A stretch of DNA of 64,000 nt from contig QKWP01001907.1 of the NCBI GenBank assembly GCA_003550325.1, forward strand, positions 1 to 64,000, written 5' to 3'. This document shows positions 22,887 to 36,137 of the stretch, one piece after another. Position numbers and translations under genes: made by a program. Origin of the DNA: Gigaspora rosea. Lineage: Eukaryota; Glomeromycota; Glomeromycetes; Diversisporales; Gigasporaceae. How positions within the stretch are numbered: the stretch's first letter is position 1; every line of letters begins with the position of its first letter. Below the pieces are notes generated by a model. It searched no databases, was not told where the DNA came from, and was given only the letters and a program-made list of their open reading frames with translations.

Positions 22887-24437
22887 ATACTAATATCTTG
22901 GCATTGCTTGTCACAAATGTTACACATATTTTATTAAATTAAAAAAAAAATTTAATATCCAGATCACGAAAAATGAAGTAACAGTAAGGGTAAATTTTGA
23001 GACAGGAAACTTTGACAGATGCTCACTTGTAGAACAGATGCACCATATTTGGATCATAAAAAATGCGGTAAGGATCAAACATTATGAATTGCATACAGTG
23101 TATTAAAGTTGAGTGGATCACGCAGATTAATCAAAAATTTTGTGGACGATACAGAATCCAGAATAATATATATATAGGTTACGTTAGATTTAAATTTAAG
23201 AGTTTTATATCCAAAACTGCAATTCGATTAAACCTTATTTTGGGCCAATCAGGATTGCAGGAAGTGGATAATGCACATTGTACTGTAAGCATTGTTCAAT
23301 TGTATGACGACGATCATAACCATCTTAGCATCACAAACCAAAAAAAAAAAATCGCTGGTCTCAATATCAAAAACTCGTTCATGACTAACATTTTACTTAA
23401 GAAACTGTTTTCTACACACTAGTTAAAAGCTTTCTTTGCGAAATTTTGGTATTAATAAAGTCTCTTCTGGCCTAATTTAATAGTATGGAAATTTTTTTAA
23501 CGAAATTTTTTAGTTGGTGACGCCTAGAGCCTTATGATTAACTTTAAAAGATATATATGAGTAGCTTACAATATTACAAACTAAGTTATCAATAAATCTT
23601 ATTTTTTATTAAAGCATTTATTTATATAATTTGCCGGCCGATATATATTTACCAAAAAAAGTTATTTAATTTCTGATTAAGAATTTCAAAATAGGAAATT
23701 GGCGCCTTTAAAGTTAACTTATTTAGAAAATAAGTGGGTTTAAAAGGTCCTGTTTTCTGTTTTAAATTCTAAATTAAAGAAAAAATCCAATATATATGCG
23801 TAACTGATGATAAAATTGGAATCTTTTGTTATATATTTGTCGGTAAACGGTTATATAAATAAATATTTACTTTAAAAAAAATAAGATTTATACGTCACTT
23901 GTTTTGAAATAAAAAGTAATTTAACTTATTTTATTTGAAATCGGACGCCTTATAGTATTTTGTTTAATTTCGAAATAATTATTTATGAGTGCATATTTAT
24001 CGATTCCTCCACTTTTTATTTTTCAAATAAATTGGCAATTATTTTGAAAGTGTATAGTGCATTTATTTTAAGAATATCAGGTATGTAGAATGTATAAAAA
24101 ATGTACAATACCTAAAAATGTCACTTTTCTAAATGATAAAATATAGTTTTCGATATCGTTGTTTTATAGTACAAAAGCATAACAGATAATATTAATAAAC
24201 TATATTGATAAGCTAGCCATAATAATAATGATGGCTTTTCTTGTGAAATTTTTATATGCACTTGTTTCCTTGTGTTTGTTAAGATCAATTACTAAATTTA
24301 TCCATTTTTAATAATGTATTTATTATTTTTCAATCACCTAATTGCTACAAAACGTTTCTTACGACGATAACAACAACTTAGTCTTCGTTAAATAAATTCT
24401 TTTTTCAAATAACTATATCTATTATTTGTTATTCGAG
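22887..24437. other. Intergenic region upstream of the OPT gene
   Basis: I see no supported gene. An open frame at 23084-23422 has no recognisable motif and an irregular composition. The last few hundred bases are AT-rich and must hold the promoter of the OPT-like gene. Confidence 0.4.
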
Positions 24438-27400
24438 ATGATAGAAACTAAGATAGACGGCAACACTAAAGATTCAGTTGATAACGATGTTAATAATGAA
24501 GAAAACAAATTCGATAAAGATGTTAATGGGAGAATTAATGAAGAAAAAAATTTTAAAAAAGATATTAATGAAGAAGAAAAAAATATCGAAATAAATTCAG
24601 AAGATAATTCTGTGAATGAATTGATCTCTGCAGTAAGTAATCGAATCTATTAGCAGTTAGTTACTTCAATACTATATGTACGTATCTTATTTTTGCTCAT
24701 TAGGCCGCTAATGTAAATGATGATCCAAGTTTGCCATGTTTGACCTTTCGATTTTGGGTTTTAAGTACTGTAAGTCTTAATTATATTCTATATATTTTTA
24801 TATATAGTTATTGAATAGATATTGTATGGATATGTGTTCACGTGATTTATATTTGAATTTTATGCAATTAAACGTTAGTTACAACTATATCCGCACAATA
24901 AGTTGATGCTGTTTTGTATGTTTAATCCTCTTTACCTTACGAATTAAATAACATATAGTTCTTTACCGTATTGGGTGCCGCAATATCAGTATTCTATTAT
25001 TTTCGTTCAAATTACTTGAATTATTCCATATTCTTTGTGATCCTCTTGTCATATACTGCGGGAAAATGGATGGAAAAAATGTTACCAACTAGGAGATTTC
25101 GTATCAAAAATTGGGAATTTAGTCTAAATCCAGGTTTTTTAATATTCAAATATTCGAATCTTTGTCCATATAATAAATATCGTGTGTGTAATTAACTAAT
25201 GTATTTTCAATTGTGCAGGTCCTTTTAATTATAAGGAACATGTGTGCATAGCCGCTGCTGCTACTGCGGTTGGAAGTACCGCATATGCTACGGTATTATT
25301 TCAGTCACTTATTATTATTATTATTTTTACTATTGATACAATGTCTTTAAATTCTTATTTTTAAATTTCATTTTATAGGCTGTCATCTCAGTCCAAGAAT
25401 TATTCTATAACACTCGAGTTAATTTCTTAATTGGTTTTTTATTACTGCTTAGTACGCAGATGATTGGATATGGACTCGCTGGATTTGTTCGAAAATGTGT
25501 GTATTATTATCAACAATTAATTATCAAGGATAATCATTTGAAAATAATTATTTGAAATATAATACTAAGAATAATTATTATTTACTCTTAAAATTTTTAC
25601 AATACCATTTAAATGAATTTAGATTTAGTTCGTCCAGCTAACATGATATGGCCTCAATCCCTTGTATATGCTAGCATGTACAACACATTGCATGGAAATA
25701 CTTCGGAAACTAATGATAAACTTCGATTTTTTTATTTCGCTTTTATTTCAATGTTCGTTTGGCAATTTATACCTGAATACATGTTCACTTGGTTGGCCAG
25801 TGCTGCTATATTATGTCTTATAGCTCCAAATAATAATGTTGCAAAGACATTGGGAAGTGTTTATAAAGGTGCTGGTCTAGTGTTGTTAGTCGAAATAATT
25901 TAGTCATTTAGGCATTTAGGCAAATTGAATTTAGGCAATTTCGACTTTGTTATTTTTTTAAAAATTACTATTAAAAAATTAAAATGTCTAAATGTCTAAA
26001 TGACTAAATTAATTTAGACAAATTTTGACATTAGCAAAAATAATTTCGACTAACAACATTATGCTGGTCTTCTTAATTTTTCTTTTGATTGGAATGCCAT
26101 TGGTCATGTTAATCCCCTGTACACTCCTTGGTAATTTTTTTTTATAATTATTGTGAATATAATTTAAAACTTAATATATTTTATATTAACATTATTTTCA
26201 TTACAACTTAGGTGGTCTCAGGTAAATTTTTACATTGGTGCCGTTTTAGCAATATGGATAATTGGTCCATTGCTTTACTTTAATAATGTCCTGTAAGCAA
26301 TTTTTTAATATTTATTTTGTAGAATTTTCATAATTTGTAAATTAATTCATTAATTTTATTTAGTGATTCCAAAAAATTTCCATTTATATCAACTCAATCA
26401 TTCGATAAAGATGGGAAAATGTAGGTATCATTTTTTTTTGAATGTATTATTCAACATATTAAATTATGTAAATATTAATATATATTGAATATATCTATAT
26501 CTATATATATATATATATTGTAGATATAATCAGACAAGAATTATTGATCCAGCAACTGGTTCTCTCAATGTTACCGCATACGAGAATTATAGTCCTGTGT
26601 TTATATCTGTTACACTTGTCATTTGTTATGGCTTTTCTTTCATGCAATTACCAGCAACTATTTGTCATGTAATACTATTTCATGGGAAGGAAATTTGGAA
26701 TCAATTCAAGAAAACCCGTGAAGAGGAAGATAATGCTGATATTAACTGTAAAATGATGAGAGTTTATCCAGGTTTATTATTATTATTATTTTTTTTTAAA
26801 AAAAAAAAACACCGTTAAAAGTCTATTTAAATTATTAATTCTTATATTATTAATAATAATAGAAGTACCAAATTATTGGTATGGCGCTATTGTTAATAAT
26901 CGCAATTATCCTTGGCTATACAACCGGTGCAAACTTACCTTTTTGGGCTATATTGTTGGCTGTTGCTCTTGCTATACTTACGGTGCTTCAAATAGGTATA
27001 ATATTTACTGTAGTCACTTATTCAAATCTTTTATTTAAAATATATAATTTCAAAATTTTTTGTCTGTCTGTCGATAGGAATTATTCAGGCTATCTCAAAT
27101 TGGCAAATTGGTTTAAGTGTTATAACTGAGATGGTGTGCGGCTTTATATTACCTGGTCAACCTCTAGCAAACTTATATTTCAAAACTTATGGATATATGT
27201 CTTTATATCAATGTTTATTATTTGTTCAAGATTTAAAATTAGGTATGTTCCCTTTTTTTTTTTTTTTTTTTACATTTTCCAGGCATTTTTTCCTGGAACG
27301 CCAAGTAAGCGTACTTATGTTCCCTTTTTAAATAAAATTTCATTAGGTCAAGTTTATCTAAATATTGTTGTTAAATTTTATTTTTACTTTTAAAAAAAGG

Positions 27401-28435
27401 TCATTATATGAAAATTCCTCCAAGAAGCATGTTCACTTCACAAATATGGGGTACATTTGTTGGCATAATTGTAAACTATTGGGCAATGAAGGTTATAATT
27501 GATACGAAAAGAATATACCTTGATGGTACAGAACCTGATCCAAGTGGACAAGTAAATATTTTTTTTTTTGTTTTTATTATTGGGTCTGTTTCTTTAAACT
27601 TTTTTAAATAATGGTTTAATTGTTTGTATAGTGGACTGGTCTTCTACCAGAGTTATTTAATACTGCATCTATAGTATGGGATTAATAGGACCTGCAAGAA
27701 CTTTTGGGGTATGTCAATTCGAATATAATTGTATCACTATTATTGAAATCATGTTTACATATACATATAGATTTAATACCTCTTATGATTCTGATAGTCT
27801 GGCTCAATTTATAATGTACTCCTCTGGGGCTTCTTAATTGGTGGCTTTTTACCAATACCATTTTATTTACTTCATCGAAAGTTTCCAAAAGCAAAATTTA
27901 ATTTCGTGAATATTCCTGTAATATTATTTGGTCTAACTATTTTCCCCCAAACTATACCAAATTTCTTAATTACTGGATTCATTGTTAGTTTTTTGAGTCA
28001 ATATTATGCATTTTATTATAAAAATAAGTAAGTATATGATTATTTATTGTTATGAATTTATGAATTAAAAATTTAAAGTCTCTTATTTTGATTAGGTGGT
28101 GGAAAAAGTAAGATTTCTATTTTTCTTTTCCTTTTTTTTTCCGATTAATAAATTGAAATAATAATGCTCATTCATTGATTTAATATGATAGATATAGTTA
28201 TGTAATGTCAGCAGCATTTGACGCTGGTGCACAAATCATGACAATGGTATTATTCATTTGTTTTACTGGAATTGCACGGGTAAGTAGATTATTCCATTTA
28301 ACATTTTGGCCAGAATTATATAAAATGCTCAAATTTTTTTTATACATATTTATCCTTCAGGTATCATTCCCAGTTTGGTGGGGTAATGACCCGTCATCTC
28401 AAGGTGAACACTGCTTTTCTACAAACAAGCAATAG
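24438..28435 (+). pseudogene. OPT-family oligopeptide transporter-like gene, disrupted
   Basis: Proton-coupled peptide transporter family of the plasma membrane. Exons: 24438-24632, 24704-24769, 24959-25133, 25219-25292, 25379-25496, 25623-26130, 26212-26292, 26364-26420, 26524-26771, 26863-26995, 27078-27242, 27400-27551, 27632-27708, 27798-28027, 28096-28107, 28192-28279, 28361-28435. Family motifs are present: NPG (SLNPGPFNYKEH), LVRPANMIWPQ, FILPGQPLANLYFKTYGY, KIPPR (MKIPPRSMF) and WWKKYSYVMSAAFDAG, with many hydrophobic helices. The N terminus is acidic. Three lesions break it: a 183-bp MITE with stops in exon 6, one extra base near 26880 in exon 10, and one missing base in the GGG run near 27690 in exon 13. 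Without them the frame would run about 753 aa, normal for OPT proteins. Exon 15 has only 12 nt. The two single-base changes could be sequence errors. Confidence 0.88.
25879..26061. mobile_element. 183-bp MITE inside OPT exon 6
   Basis: The ends AGTGTTGTTAGTCGAAATAA and its near complement (TTATTTCGACTAACAACATTA) are flanked by a perfect 9-bp duplication TGCTGGTCT (25870-25878 and 26062-26070). Inner blocks TTAGTCATTTAGGCATTTAG and GTCTAAATGTCTAAATGAC also pair. The 9-bp duplication points to a Mutator-like origin. No GT-AG pair removes it cleanly, so it truncates the reading frame. Confidence 0.9.
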
Positions 28436-31400
28436 ATTTTTAAATACCAAGCGGATTTACAATGTAATCATTAGTTACTTTAATTTTTCTTTTTGAATTA
28501 TTAATTTAAGTTATTTATCTAAAAAAGCATAATATCATAACAAATGGTAGAACAAATAGTACTTTAATTTTTTTTCAATCTTTCAATTTCAAATAATTTA
28601 ACTACATATTATAAAATAAATCAATTTCTTATTAATGTTTAGCATTTTGAAAGTTATAAAGATTGATTCTTTGTCATTGCTATGACAAATAATTTTTATA
28701 AATTTCTGTGTCTAACGAATTAAATAGTGGAAAGATAGGTTAGATGCATATCATTATATAACAGAGATCTAAAATTTTTTGGAATTCAACATTGGTGCCA
28801 GTGATAAAGTCACATGAAAAAATATATTTTTTTTTTGCTACACCACCGTTTCGCCACGATCCCTGTGACCAAGTCGATATTAATCTGACCGATGTAAAGA
28901 AGTAAATTGTGGCACGATTAAATTTTTCTTTATATCATGTGTCGGATGTATATTTAGCCGAGGTGGCAGATAGAATCTAGCCAAAATTATTATAGTAAAC
29001 GAATTACCTGTTTCACCTTTGAAGGTTGGGTAAGTCGATTAAGTTTGATTGATTTTGATTGATCTGATTTATTTGATTTATTTGATATATCGAATTTGTT
29101 TGTTATATCGAGTTTATCTAATATATCGAGTTTATCGAACTTGACAACTTGTTAAAACAAGTAAGGGTAGTAGAATTAGCGCAGCCATGTAAAAAAGTAT
29201 AAATACAATGTCTTTGGTCTTCACAATAAGCAGCTTAGCTCCAAGCTTTCGAGGGAAGAACTGATATAAAATTCACTTAGTTAAGTTATAACCTTCGAAA
29301 TTAAAAGATAAGAGTTAACTTTAGTAATTTCCCCGATGGATACTTGAATTATTATTATAAACTGATAACCATCCAAATACCTCATATTAGAGCCTCATGA
29401 CGTAATCCAGAGCTCTATTCGACCTCAGTTAATTTAATCAAGTCAATCGACATTTTAATCGAAGCCTTACATTATTAGGGTTTAGATAGAGTAGTTTAGT
29501 TAGTTTTAATAGTGTATGGTTGTGATATTTAGATGTATATAAATTTAACTTATTAAAAGGTAATTAATAAAGCAAATACTTTTTAATATAAACTTCTAAG
29601 TCAAGTTTTATTAAGCTAAGTTTCAGATCTTATATATTTAATAGAATAATATTTATTATATAATCATAGTCTCTCTTAAATTCAAATTTTTAATGCCTCT
29701 TTTATCCAAATTAAAAGGTAAACAATTATTTCTAAAGTAATCAAGTATAAATATTGTATATTTTATATACTCTTTATATAAAAATATACAAGTAGTATAT
29801 AAATGTGCATAATTATATATATTTATATATATTTATGCACTTTCTTGTATATTTTATACAAGGATATATAAATATATATGATTATATAATTATAAATATT
29901 TATGCACTTTTTACCTTTTGTATATTTTTATACAAGGAATACATAAAATATAATATTTATAATTGTTATTTTAGAACTTGAAAAATCGTTAAATTTCTAA
30001 TTTAAGTGATTAATTTTAAGAAGTTTCTAAAAATCTAGATTTGAAAAAAAACTATAATTATACAATAAAATTGTTTTTTAATTATAGACTAAAATTAATT
30101 CAATAATTTTTTTAATCTATTAAGTGGTTTTACTTAGGTTAGGCAATTTTATACTAGCTTTATTAGAAAACTATATTATATATATTAGGATAGCTGCGCG
30201 ACGTAGTCATGCTAAAACCAGGAACGTTGCATATCACAGAGTTAGACAGTTACGGATGTAACTGTTATCTTGCTCAACTGGTTATCAATTTATAAACGTC
30301 TCGCTTGGAACAAGACACACACTGAAACAACTTTCAAGCGTATGTATCTTTACTATACGCTTCTCTTTTGTTTATTCGTTACAGTCAAAAGGCTAACTTT
30401 TGTTCTTTCTATTTATATTAATTCTGCGATTACATATATTGTGCAACACTTATACTTCTCTAAATTTACTTTTTTCATTGTAATAAAATAAATTCTTAAT
30501 TTCTACTAATAAATCGTCTTTGTTGCGGTGATCAATGATCACAATAATGTTGCCCAACATTATAATATTTTGTCATAATTCTGGTCGACTTTATTACCAA
30601 ATAGCCGTTTGAATTTATTTTCATTCTATCTTTTCACTTTTTGCTTTGTTATACATTTCGTATTAAATCACTAACAATCACTTTATAGACAACTTAGTTC
30701 ATAGACAATTAATTTACAGACAAGATTATTCCACAGACGGTTAATTAACAAACAAATTCATTTTGTTGACAATATATTTAGCCGACGATTTCTTCATAAA
30801 TTACACCAGCTTTACCGTAAATTCTCGAAACAATGCCCATGCCCGCTATTTCGAGAATTTACAGTAAATTTAAACTTAACTCTAACGACAATGACTAGAA
30901 TTAATTGGTCTGTGAAATCTGATATCATTGAAATAACTGCCAATGAATAAACTTATCTGTGAATAAATCGACTGTAAAATAACCTTACCTGTAATTAAAT
31001 TCTCTGCTAACTGAAACTGCTTGTCACAAGGCAATACATTTATTGCGAGTCACTGGACTTTCCATGTGACAATTGGTCACAGGACTTGTTCATGACAAAT
31101 TGGTATTTGAGTAACCTGATGATCTGTTGTCTTCTTTGTCGTTTTTGAATTTTCTCTCGACATTATGTACAGCTATCCCCCACCATTCCCCGGAAAAAAA
31201 AAGTAAAGTAACGATACTCGAAAAGTTCTGCTCACGTGGCCTTCTGCGGTTTGTTCGGCGACCCTATCCCATACTGTTCTACGTCGTTAGACACAGATGC
31301 ATAGGTTAAATGAATACTCAAAAGGACGTGACTAGGTACAAGAAAGGATGGTCATGACTGTTATGTGCGAGGAAGGGACACATGACGAGCAATAATTATA

Positions 31401-31612
31401 AGTTGTTTGTGAAGTAATTTTTGGTGAGTTGATGTTACTAAATAGAATATTAAGTAAAAGCTCAATAAAATCGAAATAGATCACAATAAATACAATTTGA
31501 ATATTAAGGCAGTCTGATAGCAATATAGAATATTTTACCTCACTCCATCATATGATACATATTATGTACTATGTTCTCAGAATGACATAAATACCAAATC
31601 CATTATGCTCAT
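28436..31612. other. 3.2-kb gene-free AT-rich region
   Basis: No supported gene. 29040-29130 has short GATTGATTT/ATATCGAGTTTATC tandem-like repeats. 28790-28815 (ATTGGTGCCAGTGATAAAGT) vaguely resembles an LTR-element primer-binding site, without other support. 29690-29960 is a run of ATATAAATATTTATGCAC-type AT repeats that can fold. Confidence 0.4.
30811..30868. repeat. Hairpin, 20-bp arms
   Basis: TTTACCGTAAATTCTCGAAA (30811-30830) is mirrored by TTTCGAGAATTTACAGTAAA (30849-30868) with one mismatch and an 18-bp GC-richer loop. This could be a very short foldback element. No flanking duplication was identified. Confidence 0.7.
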
Positions 31613-32096
31613 TGTTGAAGACAAAAATCTGGGCCGGTGTCATGGGACAGACAACCACCAACCACCAAGACCAAAAAAACACTTTACAATATACCCAATG
31701 TTGAGAGGCAGTACGATTTGGCAAGGCTAAGGTGTAATGGGCATACAGTGAGTCCATGAAACAAGTTTATTAACAAAACTAAGTTCAATTTATCTTTATT
31801 TACAGAACAAGTAAATGATACATCTATTTCATACTGCTGAATAGTATATTACATGGTCTTTTTATACTATCCTACTTCATATGGGATTTCTAATTTTTAT
31901 TCTCTCTCCTACAATTTTTCCCACTTGAAAGTCAGAATCATGCTATATCAAAGATTCTTTGATCTTGTATTTAATGTCTTTTCCAATTTAGATAAATTTA
32001 TTCAATCAGTGGGCTGTGCACAAGAACCAGTTTTCATGGTACCTCTGGCAAAATTGACATCACATGTTTTCAACTGATCCATTTCTACCACTAATA
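31613..32096. mobile_element. Dispersed ~0.5-kb repeat, possible solo LTR, copy 2
   Basis: It begins TGTTGAAGACAAAAATCTGG and aligns with 18274-18809 but has diverged and become AT-richer. Most differences look like C to T or G to A changes, the direction expected from ageing of methylated DNA. No internal retrotransposon domain lies next to it. Confidence 0.6.
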
Positions 32097-34427
32097 TTAT
32101 ACACAAACAGTAGAAGTATGTTACACCAGCACAGCATAATGAAATGTAAATTATAGGTTTTTAATGCCAAATCAAATGCAAGATTTTGTAAACTCACTAT
32201 TCTAGATAGCAGAAAATTATATACTCTGTTATGCATAACTACATTCCTAGTATTAATATATATAAAATCTTATTTAAACTATGCAGACTAACACATACTA
32301 ACAACTGGCTTCCTTAACATGCCCAAGTATGATTGTTGCACTAGTTTTTATCCAAATAACTAGTAGCCAGATATTATAATCTATAAAGTTAATTTTGTTA
32401 ATTTCTTTAATTTCTTTAATAATTTTAAAAAATAAATAGAAATAAAAATAATAATTAGAAAAACTAAGATAAAAAATTGAATGTAGACTAATTTTAAATT
32501 TTACTGCACAAAATTTAATTATTTATTATTAGATATGATACTAAAATTCATATAATTACATGATGATCTTCTGTATAAACAAATCTAAAGTTACTACTAA
32601 TTAATTATTATAGAACCTAGTATTACTAGCCTAAAAATTTTACTACAGTATTAGTATTAGTGTTAGAGTTTGAGTATAACCAGATTTTAATTATTCTAGT
32701 AGAATCAGATATAATTGATATAAATCAAATAAAAACATATCTAAACTCTAAATCTAATACAAATAGCAACTAGGATGTATCTCAAATTTGTTTATATAAA
32801 AAATCATGTAATTATATAAATTTAAGTATTATTCAATTTTAATATTATTTCCAATAATTATTAATTAATTTATGTAGCTATTATAAAACATATAAATTTA
32901 GACCTTTATATAGTCCCAATTTTTTATAATCACCTAAATATTGTTTCCCAGCCTGGTGATTATATCGAGGTCTGACTATATTTGTTAATTATTGCTATTT
33001 TTGTTATTTTAATCAAATTGGATTAATTGTACAATTTTTATTTAAAACTAGAATTTTAATAGTATTAAATAAAAATTTTAAAAAATATTAGGCAAATAAT
33101 ATTTGTAAATCAAAATTTAATGCTTTTAAAGTTTTAAATTTTAGAAAATTAATCTGTAATATTAGCTTTAATCTATTATAAATTGATTAATAAACTAATA
33201 AATTAATTATTTTAGCAATAAATAAAATTAGCCTAATTAACTTTGATATGGTCTTATTATTGCCTTGCATACTGTTTTATAAATTTCATATTATATTCTT
33301 TTTTATAATAAAAGCAAGAACATTAACCTGACTTTTGCAATTTTGAATTTGCAAGAACACAAACTCTTACTTCAGAGAAATGAAGATTGGAGCTTCATTT
33401 ATTTTTTTTATTAGTTTGCTTATATTTTTTTTTTTTATTTTTTTTTACTTATTTTTAATTTTTATTTTATTTTATTTATTCCTGACTTTTTTAAACTTTG
33501 CAACTTTTCCATCACTTACAAAATTTCTTGGCAATTTGGAAGAACACCAACACTTCTAAGAAATGGGTTTTTTTATTTTTTTTCACTTCTTTACTATTTT
33601 TAGGAAGTATTTAGAAGAAGAGAACAAAACAAAGGTATAGCCAAAAAAAATAAAATAGCCAAAGCAAAGAAGATAGAAAACAAAGAAATGAAGATAATAG
33701 CTAACTATGGGGTGAGTGAAAATAAGTGTATAGGGCTAGATTTTTGTATTTACTGTAGTAATAGAATTAGATATGACGAGTGCGAAAGTAGTTAAAATAA
33801 TATGTAATAATATAAAAATAATACTGTAAAGAATGTGTAATAATTAAAATATAATATATAACAGATAATAAAATATACAATATTGATTAAAAATATATAT
33901 ATTTTTTTTTACTCTTTGATGCGTCTTACCAATATTTTATTAAAACCAGTATTAAGTACTATTTATAGCCTGTTAATACAGGATATTTAAAACTAAAATT
34001 CAACATTATGTGGTTTCTTCAAGAGCATCTACATGCGACCAGTCGCACCGCCTTATGAATAAAGCAGATGTAAACTTTGTCAGCCTATGTCAAAGAATGA
34101 CAAAGGATTTCTATTCAAAATCCCTTTTACCTAGCATCAATGGTAGGGATAAACTTAACCATTCAAAAAAAACAAATAAAAAGAGAAACAAAAAGAGATA
34201 AGAAAAGGGAAAATAACTACATGACCTAAACAAAAAACCAAAGCTAACACAAATAATAAAAATGAAAGATGAGAAAACAAAGAAAAATTCTATGCTAATA
34301 ATATAAACTAACAAAAAAAACATAGAAAGCCATACAGAGCAAAAGAAAAAGCACTAAGCACTACTAAAGACTAGTGCTAAAAGATTAAAATTATATAATA
34401 CTGCATGGACCCATATCCGTCAAAGTA
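32097..34427. other. Gene-free AT-rich region
   Basis: No coding signal recognised. 32530-32770 shares landmarks with 41130-41290 (GATGATACTRAAATTCAYRT, ACATGATGATCTTC, GTGTTAGAGTTTGAGTAT), so a dispersed repeat is present. 33400-33480 and 33560-33600 are T-rich low-complexity tracts. Confidence 0.45.
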
Positions 34428-34678
34428 TGGGGGTGAGTCAGTAGAAAAGAGTCAAATTTTTTCTAAGTAAAAGTTTTCTTGACTTTAAGCTTAAATATCT
34501 TAACAACTATCTTAATAAATTTAATAACATTTTTTATTATTTTAATTTTATATACTTTCAATATTAAAGTAAAATTTTTTTAGCAAATTTGATTAAATAA
34601 TTGTCAAGATATTTTGATTTAAAAATTAAAAAAATTTTACTAAAAATGATTTGTCCCTTTTCTACTGACTCACCCCCA
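34428..34678. mobile_element. 251-bp mariner-type MITE
   Basis: TGGGGGTGAGTCAGTAGAAA is found at both ends in inverted orientation, with about 22 exact terminal bases and further similarity inside. TA lies at 34426-34427 and 34679-34680 as target duplication. It has no coding capacity. Tc1/mariner-type by the TA duplication. Confidence 0.88.
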
Positions 34679-34680
34679 TA

Positions 34681-36137
34681 TATTAAAAAAAAAAAGAAAA
34701 AAGAAAAGAAAAAACTACATTTAAGAGAAACTTCTAGAAAGAAAGAGATTTTTTTTAGTGTTTTCTTCTAGATCATCCTCACGTGTCATTCATTGTTTAT
34801 TTGCAAGGTATTGAAACCTGCTTGTGACCAGGCTCCAATTAGGTAAGTGCATTTCCAAATTGAAAAGAGTAAACATTGCCAATTTTTTGGAGGGGGTAAG
34901 TTGGATTTCCACTTTTGGGCAAAAATTTTGAAAAAACCAAAAAGAAATATCGAGGATACCAAAACTTGTAAAGAATATAAGTTTTACATTTTGTAGAATA
35001 GTATAGATAACCAAAAGTATGTTTCTGTCTAAACATCTATATCTTTTGAAAAAAACTCCCAGTTTTAGCCCTACTACAATATTCTATAGCAATGAAGTCT
35101 TTTACCCAGAGAAGCAAACCCACAAGAAGAAATCTTTTTCAGCTCTATTTTAGTTTTCTCATATGCAATCTGAAGTCCTATATCCAAGCTGCTTTTAATT
35201 AAAGGGTTTGTTATGTATAAAAATACTAACTACAAAATTTTCATAGGTTGGCATTTATGAAAAATTTTGGTCCAAAGGATCATTAGTTTAAAAATATATA
35301 AAATATAATATATATAATATATAATAATAATAAATAAAAAATAATAATAAATAAAAAATAATAATAAATAATAATATAAAATTAGATAATGTGAAAATTT
35401 TAAAAATTTTTGAAAATATATGAAATATTGCTAAATATTGTGAAAAACTACAGATTTACATGATAATATGCAAAATATTACCTTTTGCAACCCCAAAATG
35501 AGATAATTAAATTAAGGGTTGCATTGTTTTATTCTGCCTATTTCGCAATATTTTGCAATATATTTTGCATTTTTACGCAATATTTCACAATATATTTTGA
35601 AATATTTTGAAAAAATGCATACCAAAATTTTTTAAAAGATAATGATTCTTTTAAAAGATATTGCATTGATCACAATTCTTTTGAAAGATTTCAGCATGCA
35701 GTTTCTTTCAAAAGATTTTGTATATTTATTTTGCTGATGTCAGAGGGCCTAAAAACAAATTGAAGTCTGATAAGCAGAAGATCCTGTAAAAACTATATAT
35801 AAATAACTTATACCAATATAAACTAGTTGGTGATCTTTTATACTGCATAAAGCAGGCCAATTTTTAATAGAGTTCAAGTTATAGCTGTTTTTTATGAACC
35901 TCCTAATAGTTGATGAAAATTTTAATAATTGATAAAACTCCTAATAATTGGCAAAACTACTAACAAGTAATAAAACTACTAACAATTTACAAAACTTATG
36001 ATAAAATTAATTTGACTAATAAAATATAAAAGTAGAGTTTTCCTTCTTTTGATAAGCTTTTTTATAATAATCTCTAAATACTTTGAATCTTAAATTTTTA
36101 AAATTACTGTTATTTTATTATTATATTATATTAAAAT
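34681..36137. other. Gene-free AT-rich region
   Basis: Simple AATAATAAATAAAA repeats at 35290-35380. Paired GCAATATTTTGCAATATATT-like blocks at 35395-35610 can fold loosely. No gene was seen. Confidence 0.4.

Noticed and set aside
23084-23422. 112-codon open frame upstream of the OPT gene
   Set aside because: No recognisable motif, no supporting splice context and no family resemblance; open frames of this size occur by chance even here.
28790-28815. LTR retrotransposon primer-binding site
   Set aside because: Only a vague resemblance, with no paired LTRs or gag-pol remnant nearby.
34111-34323. Phe-rich minus-strand frame
   Set aside because: Translation of an A-rich low-complexity tract; no real protein character.
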